The notes under the pieces are model-generated. The model ran no database searches. It saw only the letters and a program-made list of their open reading frames with translations, and had not been told where the DNA came from. A program made the position numbers and the translations under genes. Source: Devosia sp. (lineage in GTDB: Bacteria > Pseudomonadota > Alphaproteobacteria > Rhizobiales > Devosiaceae). Taken from it: DNA of 64,000 nucleotides. Positions 27,186 to 36,681 of the stretch are shown in pieces (positions within the stretch are counted from its first letter, which is position 1; each line of letters starts with the position of its first letter). The stretch covers positions 124,001 to 188,000 of the forward strand of contig NZ_JAFKHE010000012.1 in the NCBI RefSeq assembly GCF_017307495.1, read 5' to 3'.

Positions 27186-28214
27186 TCAGTAGACGGTGGT
27201 CAAGACCTCGACTTCCCGCGCCGGACCGGCCTGGACCTGGAACTCGCGGTTGTAGACCTGCTCGCCGCGTTTCGCCAACACCAGGTAATCGCCCTCGGCA
27301 AGGACGGTCGACGGGAACGCGCCGATATTTGTGAAGACCGTCTGCCCGTCCGCCGTCTTCACGGTCCAGTCGATATCGGCAATCGCCTCGCCGCCGGCCT
27401 GGCTTACCAGCTTGAACGAGACCTGGGCGGCCTTGTGGTAGAGCGTGGCATCGGTCAGCTGCCCGGGCTCGACCCGGAGATCGGCACGGACCACGGCGTT
27501 CACGTCGCCGAAGTAGGAAACGATGTGGTAGGTGCCGGCGTTGAGCGTGACGATGTCGTTGGGGCTGAGATTCTGGGCGACCAGCGTGCGGTCGGCCTCG
27601 TTGCCGCCGGCGCCATAGATATCGAAGCGGAGCAGGTTGATGGGAATCGGCACGTCGCCGGTCACGGCCGCGTTGAGGCGCATGGCGCCTGCATCAAGCA
27701 CGAGCTGCTTCCTGTTCTCACCCTGCGCCACCGTCAGCGTATCGGTGGTCTGGGCCCGGCCGTAGGCGACGTGGACAACATAGTTGCCCGGCGTCAGCTC
27801 CATGTGCGCCGTCGCGTCGTCGGACTTCTGCGCGAGGATCAGGTCGCCCGAGGAATCGGTCCTCGTCTCGAAGACGCGCCAGGTGACACCGTCGGGCAGG
27901 GGCGTCCCATCCTCGGTGATCTTGGCCATGAGCGTTACCGGCTGCGGCGTGGCGTTGGCCGAGGCGGCGGCGGCTGCAGCGGCGGCGGCCTGCGCAGCGG
28001 CCTGCATGGTGGATTCGTCCGGAACCGCAGGCTCCGTGGCCTCGGGCTCGGCCGTCGTCGCCCCCGATGGGTCGGCTGGCTGCTCGATGCCCTGCGGCAT
28101 GCGATCGGCGCGGCGAGGCAGGGGCGTCGGCGCGTCCTGGGCGATCGCCACCATCGGGGCAAGCAGCGCCGCCAGCGCGAGCCAGCCGATCCAGTGCTTC
28201 AGTTTCACCCGCAT
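27186..28214 (-). CDS. Secreted protein with three beta-sandwich-like repeats
   Basis: This protein of about 342 residues has a signal peptide (HWIGWLALAALLAPMVAIAQ), a Pro/Ala-rich low-complexity region to about residue 90 (poly-Ala AAAAAAAA tract), and three repeats of about 90 residues. Each repeat ends in a similar strand pattern: LTPGNYVVHVAYG, LNAGTYHIVSYFG and LAEGDYLVLAKRG. The repeats resemble carboxypeptidase-regulatory or PEGA-type sandwiches. The ATG at 28214 is preferred. An in-frame TTG lies 9 bp earlier. The product is likely periplasmic. Function is unknown. Confidence 0.75.
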   Translation of the reverse strand: MRVKLKHWIGWLALAALLAPMVAIAQDAPTPLPRRADRMPQGIEQPADPSGATTAEPEATEPAVPDESTMQAAAQAAAAAAAAASANATPQPVTLMAKITEDGTPLPDGVTWRVFETRTDSSGDLILAQKSDDATAHMELTPGNYVVHVAYGRAQTTDTLTVAQGENRKQLVLDAGAMRLNAAVTGDVPIPINLLRFDIYGAGGNEADRTLVAQNLSPNDIVTLNAGTYHIVSYFGDVNAVVRADLRVEPGQLTDATLYHKAAQVSFKLVSQAGGEAIADIDWTVKTADGQTVFTNIGAFPSTVLAEGDYLVLAKRGEQVYNREFQVQAGPAREVEVLTTVY

Positions 28215-28319
28215 TCCCCGCAACCTGAGCCGCCCCGGCTGGCCTGACTGCCATGCCTGCTACGCTTGGATTTTGGAGAAGCTGTGTCATAAGGGCCCCA
28301 CTCTCGCAAGGACCGGACC

Positions 28320-28898
28320 ATGGCCATCAACGCAGCACTGCGCGACTACCTCAAGACCCGCCGTTCCGTCGGCATCGGCTTTCTCAAGGACCCCGGCCCG
28401 ACCCCTGAGGAACTCGAGGAAATCCTGACCATTGGCACGCGCGTGCCCGACCACGGCAAATTCGAGCCCTGGCGGCTGATCGTGATCCAGGGCGACGCCC
28501 GCGCCAGGGCCGGGGAGAAACTGGCCGAGATCATGAAGCGCCGCCGGCCCGACATCGACGAGGCCGGCCTCGACATCGAACGGCGCCAGTTCCTGCCGGC
28601 GCCCGTGACGATCGGCGTGCTGCTGTCGCCCAAGCCGAACCCGAAGGCGCCGGAGATGGAGCAGCTGCTGTCGGCCGGCAATGTCTGCTTCAACCTCTCG
28701 CACGCCGCCTTCGCGCTCGGCTTTGCCGCCAGCTGGACCAATCGCTGGTACGGCTTCGACACCGAGGCGCAGACCATGCTGGGCGCGCGCGGTGGCGAAC
28801 GGTTCGTCGGCTTCATCCACATCGGCACCCCGACCACGGTGATCGAGGATCGCGACCGGCCGAACCTCGCCAAGGTCGTCAGCTACTGGGGAAGCTAA
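28320..28898 (+). CDS. Nitroreductase family protein
   Basis: This is a 192-residue flavin nitroreductase-fold protein. It has the FMN-phosphate-binding TRRSVGIGFL near residue 14, RVPDHGKFEPWRLIVI near residue 41 (the YdjA-like signature) and a C-terminal FVGFIHIGTP segment. The family uses FMN and NAD(P)H. The physiological acceptor is not known. The YdjA-type short form has about 180-190 residues, which matches. The ATG follows a GGACC leader without a strong ribosome site. Confidence 0.88.
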   Translation: MAINAALRDYLKTRRSVGIGFLKDPGPTPEELEEILTIGTRVPDHGKFEPWRLIVIQGDARARAGEKLAEIMKRRRPDIDEAGLDIERRQFLPAPVTIGVLLSPKPNPKAPEMEQLLSAGNVCFNLSHAAFALGFAASWTNRWYGFDTEAQTMLGARGGERFVGFIHIGTPTTVIEDRDRPNLAKVVSYWGS

Positions 28899-28904
28899 CG
28901 CTTC

Positions 28905-28934
28905 GTTAACCGGTTGCGGGCGATTGGTTAACCG
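28905..28934. promoter_or_regulatory. Paired GTTAACCG direct repeats
   Basis: Two exact copies of GTTAACCG start at 28905 and 28927 (22 bp, about two helical turns apart), 28-57 bp upstream of the lytic transglycosylase start. They could be binding sites for a dimeric regulator. CtrA-type TTAA sites are a possibility, but the spacing does not match the classical TTAA-N7-TTAA. Confidence 0.3.
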
Positions 28935-28961
28935 AACGTTAGCAACCGGACCCTCGAGTCG

Positions 28962-29786
28962 ATGGGCGTGAAGCCGATATCGGTGCCGCAGCCGCTCGCC
29001 TACGCCATCGATTCGGCGGGGGCGAAGAGCGACGTCGATTTCGACTACCTGCTGCAGACAGCGATCCGCGAAAGCAGCCTCAACCCTGGGGCCAAGGCGC
29101 CGACATCGAGCGCTACGGGGCTGTTCCAGTTCCTCGACAGCACCTGGCTGCAGGTGATGAAGCAGGAGGGGCCCCGGCTCGGCTACCAGCAATATGCCGA
29201 CGCCATCCAGGTCAGCTCGGACGGGGATTACTACATCGCGGACAAGGGGCTGCGGCGGGAAGTTCTTGCCCTACGCGAGGATCCGCAGATCGCTTCCGAC
29301 CTCGCCGCCGCCTACACGCGCGGCAACGGCGAATACCTCTACTCGCGGTTTGGCCGCATGCCGAGCCCGGGCGAACTGTACATCGCGCACTTCCTCGGCG
29401 CGCAGGGCGCCGAGAAGCTGTTCAATGCCGGGCTCGCCGACCCCGACCAGATCGCGGCCAAGCTCTTTCCCAGGCAGGCCGCGGCGAACCGTTCGATCTT
29501 CTACGAGCACGGCAAGGCCCGGACCATCCGGGAGGTGTACGAGGCGCTGGTCGACAAGCACCAGACCCCGGTCGATCCGCTGTTTTCGGCCCAGCAGATG
29601 GCCTCCGATCCGTCCGGCAAGTGGCCCGACGCGACGCCGCTGCCGTCGCGATTCTCGGCCGGCGACATGTCGTTCACGTCGCTGTTCTCGAACGAGGGCG
29701 AGGTCCAGGGCAGGGTGCTGATGAGCCCCTCCACCGAGACCCAGGGGTCGGCGCTGTTCACCCAGCTCTACGGGCAGGGCAAGTAG
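28962..29786 (+). CDS. Lytic transglycosylase-like protein
   Basis: This 274-residue protein has an SLT lysozyme-like domain. The catalytic Glu is in TAIRESSLNPGAKAP (near residue 30-36), followed by SATGLFQFLDSTWL and a later helical substrate-cleft segment (FGRMPSPGELYIAHFLGAQGAEKL). No signal peptide is visible, which suggests export by another route or use in an envelope assembly such as the flagellum. The C-terminal 80 residues are low in recognisable motifs. The ribosome site is weak, so the start is tentative. Confidence 0.85.
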   Translation: MGVKPISVPQPLAYAIDSAGAKSDVDFDYLLQTAIRESSLNPGAKAPTSSATGLFQFLDSTWLQVMKQEGPRLGYQQYADAIQVSSDGDYYIADKGLRREVLALREDPQIASDLAAAYTRGNGEYLYSRFGRMPSPGELYIAHFLGAQGAEKLFNAGLADPDQIAAKLFPRQAAANRSIFYEHGKARTIREVYEALVDKHQTPVDPLFSAQQMASDPSGKWPDATPLPSRFSAGDMSFTSLFSNEGEVQGRVLMSPSTETQGSALFTQLYGQGK

Positions 29787-29863
29787 CCGCCTGAACAATC
29801 ATGGTGAACCGGTTATTAAGGCTTCGCGGGTAGCGTCGACTTCGGCGCTTTCCGGAGAGCTTG

Positions 29864-31072
29864 ATGGTCGCGTACCAGGATTTCGTCGCGCTGAGCCAGT
29901 CGCGCGACAGCGAGGAGAGGGGGCAGGCGGCCCACCTCGCGGCCATGGCCTATCTCAACCATTTCGGACCAGCCGACGAGCATGCGGCGCTGTATGCCGC
30001 GCTGATCGGCTTTCTCGACGATCCGTCCGTGCGTGTGCGCGGCGCCCTGGCCTACGGGCTGCTGCATGCCGTGGAGGCGCCGCGGCCGATCCTGCTGGCG
30101 CTGCTCGGCGACAGCCCGGTAATCGCGCGTGCCGTTGCCCAGTACTCGCCGGCCCTGGTCGATGCCGACCTGATGTCGGTCATTCGCAGCGCCGACGAGG
30201 CCATGCTGATGGCTGTCTGCATGCGCGAACGGTTGTCGCAGCGGGTGGTCGAAGCGTTGATCGCGTTTGGCGGGCGACCCGTGCTGCTGGCCCTGCTGCC
30301 GCGGCCGGACGTGCCGTTCACCGCGGCGATGCTGTCGCGGATCGCCGCCAACGAGGCGACCGAGGACCCCGAACTGCGCGGCCTGATGCTGGATCGGGAC
30401 GACCTGCCGGCAGATGCGCGCCTCGTGCTCGTCCAGGCTGTTGCCGCGGCGCTGCGGGCCAATCGCATCGTCGGCGGCGCCGTCGCCCCGCATCGGCTCG
30501 AGCGGATCCTGCGCGATGCCACCGATACTGCGCTGACTTCGATCGGCGAGCACGAGGCGGCGGCGGGCCGCTTGCCCTATGCCGCCACGCTTGTCGACAG
30601 CGAGCGCGTGTCCACCCGCGTCATGCTGCATGCGATCGTGCAGGGCCATGTGCTGTTCTTCGCCGATTGCGTCGCCAACCTCGCCGGGACCCCGCGCGAC
30701 AAGGTGTTCACGTTGCTGGAGCGCGGCAGCCGTGCAGCGCTCAACGCGCTGTTCACGCGCTGCGGTCTCTCCGAGGCGGTTCGCAACATGCTGGCGCGCC
30801 TGATCTTCCACGCCCGCGCCGCCGACCTCGCCGACGACCTGGCGGCCCGGCACTTTGTCGTAACGGCGCTGACCGAGGAACTGATTGTCGACCACGGCGG
30901 CGTCATCCCGCCCGACCTCGAGGAAGCCTTCGCGTATCTGAGCGAGCAGAACGTGCTGCTAGCGCGTCGCGCCGCCCGGGGGGTGATGGCGGCTTTTGCG
31001 GGCTGGACGGATGCCCGCATGGTCCTGCCGGAGCTCGAGGCGGCGGATCGCCTGGCGCTGCCGGCCGCTTAG
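29864..31072 (+). CDS. DUF2336 family protein
   Basis: This is a 402-residue soluble, Ala/Leu-rich all-helical protein of the DUF2336 family, which is typical of alphaproteobacteria. The N-terminal helical repeats ([20 protein letters not shown], then [20 protein letters not shown]) resemble HEAT-like units. The ATG at 29864 has GGAGAG 6 bp upstream. A TTG 3 bp earlier is the alternative. Its stop overlaps the convergent nadK stop by 4 bp (TTAG). Function is unknown. Confidence 0.85.
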   Translation: MVAYQDFVALSQSRDSEERGQAAHLAAMAYLNHFGPADEHAALYAALIGFLDDPSVRVRGALAYGLLHAVEAPRPILLALLGDSPVIARAVAQYSPALVDADLMSVIRSADEAMLMAVCMRERLSQRVVEALIAFGGRPVLLALLPRPDVPFTAAMLSRIAANEATEDPELRGLMLDRDDLPADARLVLVQAVAAALRANRIVGGAVAPHRLERILRDATDTALTSIGEHEAAAGRLPYAATLVDSERVSTRVMLHAIVQGHVLFFADCVANLAGTPRDKVFTLLERGSRAALNALFTRCGLSEAVRNMLARLIFHARAADLADDLAARHFVVTALTEELIVDHGGVIPPDLEEAFAYLSEQNVLLARRAARGVMAAFAGWTDARMVLPELEAADRLALPAA

Positions 31073-31842
31073 TAGCGGAACTGTTCGGTCAGGACGCGCT
31101 CCTCGAGCCCGGTGCCGGGGTCGAACAGAAGCGTCACCTTCTGGTTGCGATTCTCGCGCACCGTGACCTCGAGCACCCGCTGGAACTCGACATTGTCGGC
31201 CACGGCGCTCACCGGACGCTTGTCGGCCTCACGGGTCAGGAACTTGACCACGGCGCGGTTGTTGAGGATGGCGCCGCGCCATCGTCGTGGCCGGAATGGA
31301 GAAATCGGCGTCAGGGCGAGCAGGGGCGCATCGATCGGCAGGATCGGACCGTGCGCGGAAAGGTTATAGGCGGTCGAGCCGGCAGGGGTTGCCAGCAGGA
31401 CGCCATCACAGATCAGTTCGTCGAGCCGCACGTGGTCATCGACGAGGATCTGCACCTTCACGGCCTGGTAGGTCGCGCGGAACAGCGACACTTCGTTCAG
31501 GGCGAGCGCCGTGTGCTCGCTGCCATCGGCAAGATGCACATGCATCTCGAGGGGGTAGATGTCGGTCGGCTTGGCCGCCGCGAGGCGCGCCGGCAGGCCA
31601 TCGGCGGCGAAATCGTTCATCAGGAAGCCGACCGAGCCGAAGTTCATGCCATAGACAGGCACGCCCATGCCCATCTTGCGGTGCAGCGTCTGCAGCATCA
31701 GCCCGTCGCCGCCGAGCGCGACGACCAGACGGGCGCTGTCGAAGCCGCAATCGCCATAGCGCTCGCGCAGCATGGCCGCGGCGCCATCCGCCTCGGGCGT
31801 GCCGCTGGACACGAAGCTCAGCCCTTCGATGCGTTCAGTCAC
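31069..31842 (-). CDS. nadK: NAD kinase
   Basis: NadK phosphorylates NAD to NADP. The protein has the diagnostic [11 protein letters not shown] (GGDG motif), [13 protein letters not shown] and the second-domain [18 protein letters not shown]. With a GTG start at 31842 the length is 257 residues, matching rhizobial NadK. The open frame extends to 31926 with an Arg/Pro-rich segment unlike the family. It is divergent from prfB with about 116 bp between starts and overlaps DUF2336 tail-to-tail. Confidence 0.93.
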   Translation of the reverse strand: MTERIEGLSFVSSGTPEADGAAAMLRERYGDCGFDSARLVVALGGDGLMLQTLHRKMGMGVPVYGMNFGSVGFLMNDFAADGLPARLAAAKPTDIYPLEMHVHLADGSEHTALALNEVSLFRATYQAVKVQILVDDHVRLDELICDGVLLATPAGSTAYNLSAHGPILPIDAPLLALTPISPFRPRRWRGAILNNRAVVKFLTREADKRPVSAVADNVEFQRVLEVTVRENRNQKVTLLFDPGTGLEERVLTEQFRY

Positions 31843-31958
31843 GGCCCGCCCCCGGTCATCCAGCCCGCTGCCTAGCATGGGCGGCGGACGCGGGGAAGAA
31901 CGGGTTGATCGCGCCCTTCGTCTCAACTACATGGGGCGCAACGAGTTCGAGGACAGAC

Positions 31959-33087
31959 ATGCGCGCCGAAATCACCAAGGTCATCGCCGAGATCGAGCAG
32001 GTCATAAGCCTGCTGAGGAGGCATCTTTGACTGGGGTACAGCCCAGGCAAGACTAGACGATCTCAACGCCCGCACCGAGAATCCGAACTTCTGGGCCGAC
32101 CCCGAGAAGGCGCGCCCGATCATGCAAAAGCGCGATGAGCTGGACGCCCAGATCACCGCCGTGCGCAAGTTCGAGGCCTCGATCCGCGACAACTCCGAAC
32201 TCATCGAGATGGGCGAGGCCGAAGGCGACGCCGAGGTCGTGAAGGAGGCCGAAGCGGCCCTGCAGGAGACGCTGAAGGACGCACGCTCGGCCCAGGTCGA
32301 GACGCTGCTGTCCGGCGAGGCCGACGGCAACGACGCCTACCTCGAGATCCACTCCGGCGCCGGCGGCACCGAGAGCCAGGACTGGGCCAACATCCTGCTG
32401 CGCATGTACACGCGCTGGGCCGAGCGCCGGAAGTTCAAGGTCGAAGTCATGGAAATGCATGACGGCGAGGAAGCCGGGATCAAGTCGGCGACGGTCAAGA
32501 TATCCGGCCACAACGCCTACGGCTGGCTGAAGACCGAGTCCGGCGTGCACCGCCTGGTCCGCATCTCGCCGTATGACAGCGCTGCGCGCCGCCACACCAG
32601 CTTTTCGAGCGCCTGGGTCTATCCGGTGGTCGACGATACGATCAACATCGAGATCAACGAGTCCGACCTCAAGGTCGACACGTACCGGTCGTCGGGCGCC
32701 GGCGGCCAGCACGTGAACACCACGGACTCGGCCATCCGCATCACGCATATCCCCACCGGGATCATCGTGGCCTGCCAGGCCGAACGCAGCCAGCACAAGA
32801 ACCGCGCGACCGCCATGGCGATGCTGAAGGCACGGCTCTACGAGGCCGAGATGCAGAAGCGCGAGGAAGCGGCGAACGCCGAGTCCGCCGCCAAGACGGA
32901 TGTCGGCTGGGGCCACCAGATCCGCAGCTACGTCCTGCAGCCCTACCAGATGGTCAAGGACCTGCGTACCGGGCACGAAACGTCCAACACTGCCGCCGTT
33001 CTGGATGGCGATCTCGACGACTTCATGGAAGCCTCGCTGGCGGCGCGCGTCACCGGTTATGCGGACCGCGTCGCCGACGTCGAATAA
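31959..33087 (+). CDS. prfB: Peptide chain release factor 2 (programmed +1 frameshift)
   Basis: RF2 terminates translation at UGA and UAA. Translation begins at ATG 31959 ([17 protein letters not shown]) and meets an in-frame TGA at 32028-32030. A +1 shift at CTT-TGA-C continues into the frame ending at 33087, giving 375 residues, the family norm. The shift site is preceded by AGGAGG three bases before CTT, as in the classical prfB signal. The GGQ catalytic loop ([14 protein letters not shown]) is present. The codon-recognition loop reads SPYDS, common in alphaproteobacteria. The frame downstream of the TGA alone would miss the N-terminus. Confidence 0.97.
32016..32031 (+). promoter_or_regulatory. 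prfB programmed frameshift signal
   Basis: The site reads AGGAGG (32016-32021), CAT, CTT (32025-32027), TGA (32028-32030), C. The spacing between the Shine-Dalgarno-like hexamer and the slippery CTT is the same as in E. coli prfB. Low RF2 slows termination at the TGA and favours the +1 shift, so the gene autoregulates. Confidence 0.95.
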
Positions 33088-33089
33088 GG

Positions 33090-33120
33090 TTTCGGCCGGT
33101 GCCATGGGCACCGGCCGAAA
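33090..33120 (+). terminator. Hairpin after prfB
   Basis: The perfect 14-bp stem TTTCGGCCGGTGCC/GGCACCGGCCGAAA with a 3-nt loop starts two bases after the prfB stop. No T-run follows, so it may be a stabilising or Rho-assisted end rather than a classical terminator. Confidence 0.55.
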
Positions 33121-33254
33121 ACCCCAAGATCCCCGAAAATCAGGATGTTGGCGCCCAGAGCCACCTCGGCGCCCAACAGGTGGACTGCTAGCATGCTGGC
33201 GAACTGCAGGCATGATGCATTTGGACTATCCGTTCCACGATCAGGAACACGACC

Positions 33255-36200
33255 TCAGCGCGGCGACCCCACCGTTGCAATCGCAGCCGCATAGGTAATG
33301 CCCCCGCCAAAGGCGACGAGACCCAGCCGGTCGCCCGGCCTGGTGGTCGGCAACGCATCCATCAGCGCGAGCGGGATAGTCGACGAACTGGTATTGCCGA
33401 AGGTCCGGATGATGGAGTGGGCGGGCCGGCCCGAGCGGCGGGCGATGGCGTCGATGATCCGCTGATTGGCCTGATGCGGCACCATCAGGTCGATGTCGTC
33501 CATGGTGATGCCCTCGGCGGTGCAGGCGGACGTGAGCGTTGAGGTCATGGCGCGCACCGCGTCGGCAAATACCTCGCGCCCGTTCATCCTGATGTAGCCC
33601 TCGCCGGCGCGCGGGACGCTCAGCAGTTCGCCCGACTCGGGCGAGCCAGCAATGGTCGGCTGGGCGAAGGTGAAGAGCGCCGGCTGCTCATGGTCGGGTC
33701 CCTGGACCAACGACGCCGTCGCCGCGTCGGCGAACAGCACGGCCGTGTTGAAGTCGTTCTGGTCGAGTAGCGGCGAGAGCACTTCCGACGTGACGATCAG
33801 TACGCGGGCCGACGGATTGTTGGTGACGAAGTCACGGGCCTGGGCCAGGGCATAGAGGTAGCCCGAGCAGGCCGCATTGATGTCGTAGGCGGGCAGGTTG
33901 GCTCGGCCGGCCCGGCTGACCGAGTCGGCGACGCGGCAGGCGAGCGACGGCGTGATGACATCCGGCGTCCCGGTGGTGGCGATCACCAGATCGATCTGGT
34001 CGATGCCGAGTTGCTGCTCCTCGAGCAGCTTCTCCGTCGCGGCCGTGGCGAGCGAGAACACGGTCTCGCCGGGCTGCACCCAGCGGCGGCTCTCGATGCC
34101 CGTCAGCTTGACGATGTCGCCCGCATCACGCGTCTGCCAGTTGCCGCGCAGATCGGCGTTGTTGACCTTGCGCCCGCCGGCGACCCCGGCGATGCCTGCG
34201 ACGCCAACCGCGACCGGCGCGCGTCCGACTGTCGCGGGCGCGGCGAGCGTGGTCGCGCGGCGCTTGAGGATGGCGCGGTCGATCCGCTCGGCGGTGGCGG
34301 TCGCCTGGCGCGGCGCGGCGCCGGCATCTGCCTCGACGAACATCAGGGGCGCGCCCACGGCGATCTTGTCCTTGAGCGCCACCGGGATCGACAGAACCTT
34401 GCCCGACACTGTCGCCTGCACGTCCACTGCCGCCTTGGTGGCTTCGACGACAGCGACGAGGTCGCCGGTCTTGATGACGTCGCCCGGATTCACCAGCAGC
34501 TCGACGACCTCGACCTCGTCGTCTGCCGGGCCGGAGCCGATGGCGGCAATGGCAGCCGGGCCGCTCTCGGCCCTTGGCGCTTCCCACTCGAGATCGAACT
34601 CGAGCAGAGCCGCGGCTGCCTCCATGATCCGGCGATAGGACGGCAGCGCCTCGATCTGGCGCTCGAACTGGAACGGCACGTGGATGTCGTCGCGCGTGAC
34701 GCGCCTGGCGGCGACCGGGATGCCGGCCCGCTCCATCACCGTCGCCATCACCTCGGCGCCGAAGCCGGCGGTGTGATTGTCTTCGTGCACGACGAGCAGC
34801 CGCTTGGTGCGGCGGACCGAGCGGAGCACTGCGTCCTCGTCCCAGGGCGAGATGGAGCGCAGGTCGATCAGGTCGGTTTCCGCTCCCGCGCCCGACAGCG
34901 TTTCCGCTGCCAGCGACGACTGCGCCATCGGGTTGCCCCAGGTGACCAGCGTCAGGTCGTTGCCCTGCCGCGCGATCCGGGCCCGGCCCGGAGCGACGAA
35001 GTGGCGATCGATGTCCTCGGACGTGCGGCGATCGGAGAGGTTCAGCGCGCTCTTGGGATAGAGAAAGACCGTCGGACGCTTGCTCTGGAACGCGGCGTTG
35101 AGCAGGCCGGCCGCGTCGCCGGCGCTGGAGGGCATGACCACGTCGATGCCGGGCACATGTGCCAGGACGGATTCGAGTGTCTGCGCGTGGAACGGACCCA
35201 GCCCAGCCTTGTAGCCACCGCAACTGACCATCAGGATCACCGGCGCCTGCCAGGCGCCGTCGGTCCGCCAGTACATCGAGCCCAGCTCGGAGATGATCTG
35301 GTTGAAGGCGAGGGGCAGGAAGTCGGCGAACTGCAGGAACGCGACCGGCCGCTGGCCGGCGAGCGCGCGTCCCACGGAGGTGCCGACGATGGTCGATTCC
35401 GACAGCGGCGCGTTGCGCACGCGACCGGGAAAGGCGGTGGACAGGCCCTTGGTAACCCCGAACACGTCGCCCTTGGGATCCTCGATGTCCTGGCCCAGCA
35501 GCTGGACATCGCGACTGGCGGCAAGCTGCTCGCGCAGGACGCGGTTCAGCGCCTCGCGCATGGTAAGCGCCGGCGCCTGCGCGTCGCCGCGATACTCCCT
35601 GGCCTGGGCGAAGCTGGCCGGGTAGGGGGCCTTGGCCACGCCGGCGGTCCGGGGTGGGGGCTCGGCCCGCGCTCTGGCCGCGGCGGCAGCAACTTCGGCG
35701 ATGAGGCCGGTTTCGAGCTGGGCCAGGGCAGCGTCGCCCATCTGCGACTCGCGCAGCGATTGCCGGATCGCCTCGAGCGGATCGCGACTCCTGCCGGCCT
35801 TGATGTCCTCGGCGGTGCGATACAGCGCCTGGTCGTCGGCATTGGTGTGGTCGGACAGCCGCTCCAGTTCCATCAGGACGATGGAGGGGCCGCGCGTCGC
35901 CCGCGTATGCGTGACGGCCGCTTCGAACACGGCGCGGGTCGAACCGAGGTCGACGCCGTCGACGCGCCGGATCGGCAGCCGGAGATAGCTGTCCGCCGGA
36001 CCTGTCGGCAGGTCGAAGAAGGTCTGTCCGGGCGTCCTGGTCGAGATGGCCCAGTTGTTGTTCTGGATCACGAACACGACCGGCGCGTCGGTTCGCACCG
36101 CTTCGCTCACCGCCTCGAGAAACTCGCCCTGCTGGGTGGTGCCGTCGCCGACGCAGCAGATGACCACCGGCGCATCGGGATGCGCCTTCACCGCCTGGGC

Positions 36201-36578
36201 GTTGCCCACGGCGTGCAGCGCATTGTTGCCCACCGGCCCGACCATCGAGGCGACCTTGAGGCCGCGCGCCGAGTAATGCGCGCTCATCTGCCGCCCGGCC
36301 GAATGCGAATTGCCCGTGGCGAGCAGGCTCGAGAAGAATTCGAGCACCGGCATGCCGCGCGCGACCAGGAGTGCCTTGTCGCGATAGTGCAGATGCAGCC
36401 AGTCCTCGGGGCCCAGATAGTCGGCGATCAGTGCCGTCGACTCGTGTCCGGCGCCGGAAACATGAAAATGGGCGAGACCCTGCTTGACCAGGTCCTGCTC
36501 GACGCGGTCGATCTCTCGGGCGACAAACATCGCCCGGTGGAGCCGCAGCATCGTCGGAATGTCCGAGGTCATCAGCAT
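33255..36578 (-). CDS. E1alpha-E1beta-lipoyl-KAS III four-domain fusion
   Basis: This 1107-residue protein joins four modules. Residues 1-310 are a 2-oxoacid dehydrogenase E1 alpha-type TPP domain (GDG at 144-146, NNN at 173-175). Residues 335-660 are E1 beta, with the TPP-activating Glu394 in NAPLSESTIVG. Residues about 680-750 are a lipoyl/biotinyl domain with the carrier Lys715 in VVEATKAAVDV. Residues about 785-1107 are a 3-oxoacyl-ACP synthase III with Cys904 (NAACSGYLYA), His1035 (VPHQANQR) and Asn1062 (TFGNTSS). No E2 acyltransferase or subunit-binding domain is present. The neighbours are not lipid genes. The likely role is making an acyl group from a 2-oxoacid and condensing it with malonyl-ACP. 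The ATG at 36578 is used; the ribosome site is weak. Confidence 0.93.
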   Translation of the reverse strand: MLMTSDIPTMLRLHRAMFVAREIDRVEQDLVKQGLAHFHVSGAGHESTALIADYLGPEDWLHLHYRDKALLVARGMPVLEFFSSLLATGNSHSAGRQMSAHYSARGLKVASMVGPVGNNALHAVGNAQAVKAHPDAPVVICCVGDGTTQQGEFLEAVSEAVRTDAPVVFVIQNNNWAISTRTPGQTFFDLPTGPADSYLRLPIRRVDGVDLGSTRAVFEAAVTHTRATRGPSIVLMELERLSDHTNADDQALYRTAEDIKAGRSRDPLEAIRQSLRESQMGDAALAQLETGLIAEVAAAAARARAEPPPRTAGVAKAPYPASFAQAREYRGDAQAPALTMREALNRVLREQLAASRDVQLLGQDIEDPKGDVFGVTKGLSTAFPGRVRNAPLSESTIVGTSVGRALAGQRPVAFLQFADFLPLAFNQIISELGSMYWRTDGAWQAPVILMVSCGGYKAGLGPFHAQTLESVLAHVPGIDVVMPSSAGDAAGLLNAAFQSKRPTVFLYPKSALNLSDRRTSEDIDRHFVAPGRARIARQGNDLTLVTWGNPMAQSSLAAETLSGAGAETDLIDLRSISPWDEDAVLRSVRRTKRLLVVHEDNHTAGFGAEVMATVMERAGIPVAARRVTRDDIHVPFQFERQIEALPSYRRIMEAAAALLEFDLEWEAPRAESGPAAIAAIGSGPADDEVEVVELLVNPGDVIKTGDLVAVVEATKAAVDVQATVSGKVLSIPVALKDKIAVGAPLMFVEADAGAAPRQATATAERIDRAILKRRATTLAAPATVGRAPVAVGVAGIAGVAGGRKVNNADLRGNWQTRDAGDIVKLTGIESRRWVQPGETVFSLATAATEKLLEEQQLGIDQIDLVIATTGTPDVITPSLACRVADSVSRAGRANLPAYDINAACSGYLYALAQARDFVTNNPSARVLIVTSEVLSPLLDQNDFNTAVLFADAATASLVQGPDHEQPALFTFAQPTIAGSPESGELLSVPRAGEGYIRMNGREVFADAVRAMTSTLTSACTAEGITMDDIDLMVPHQANQRIIDAIARRSGRPAHSIIRTFGNTSSSTIPLALMDALPTTRPGDRLGLVAFGGGITYAAAIATVGSPR

Positions 36579-36681
36579 TGTGGTGGGACCCTAGACCCGG
36601 CTGGGGCGAAAAACCAGAACATCAGGCCGTGTTTGCGCGGCTGCATGGCTGATTTGCCCGCGACGTTGCCCCCTTGCATCC

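Noticed and set aside
24883..27192. 769-codon frame antisense across the sigma factor and both YCII genes
   Set aside because: It covers three genes and their gaps with skewed composition. It is explained by high GC and absence of stop codons in that frame.
28905..28934. CtrA binding site
   Set aside because: GTTAACCG repeats are present, but the spacing is 22 bp rather than TTAA-N7-TTAA. Kept only as an unassigned repeat pair.
29792..29809. TGAAC pair before the DUF2336 gene
   Set aside because: The spacing is 13 bp, not 11, so it does not match the repeat type.
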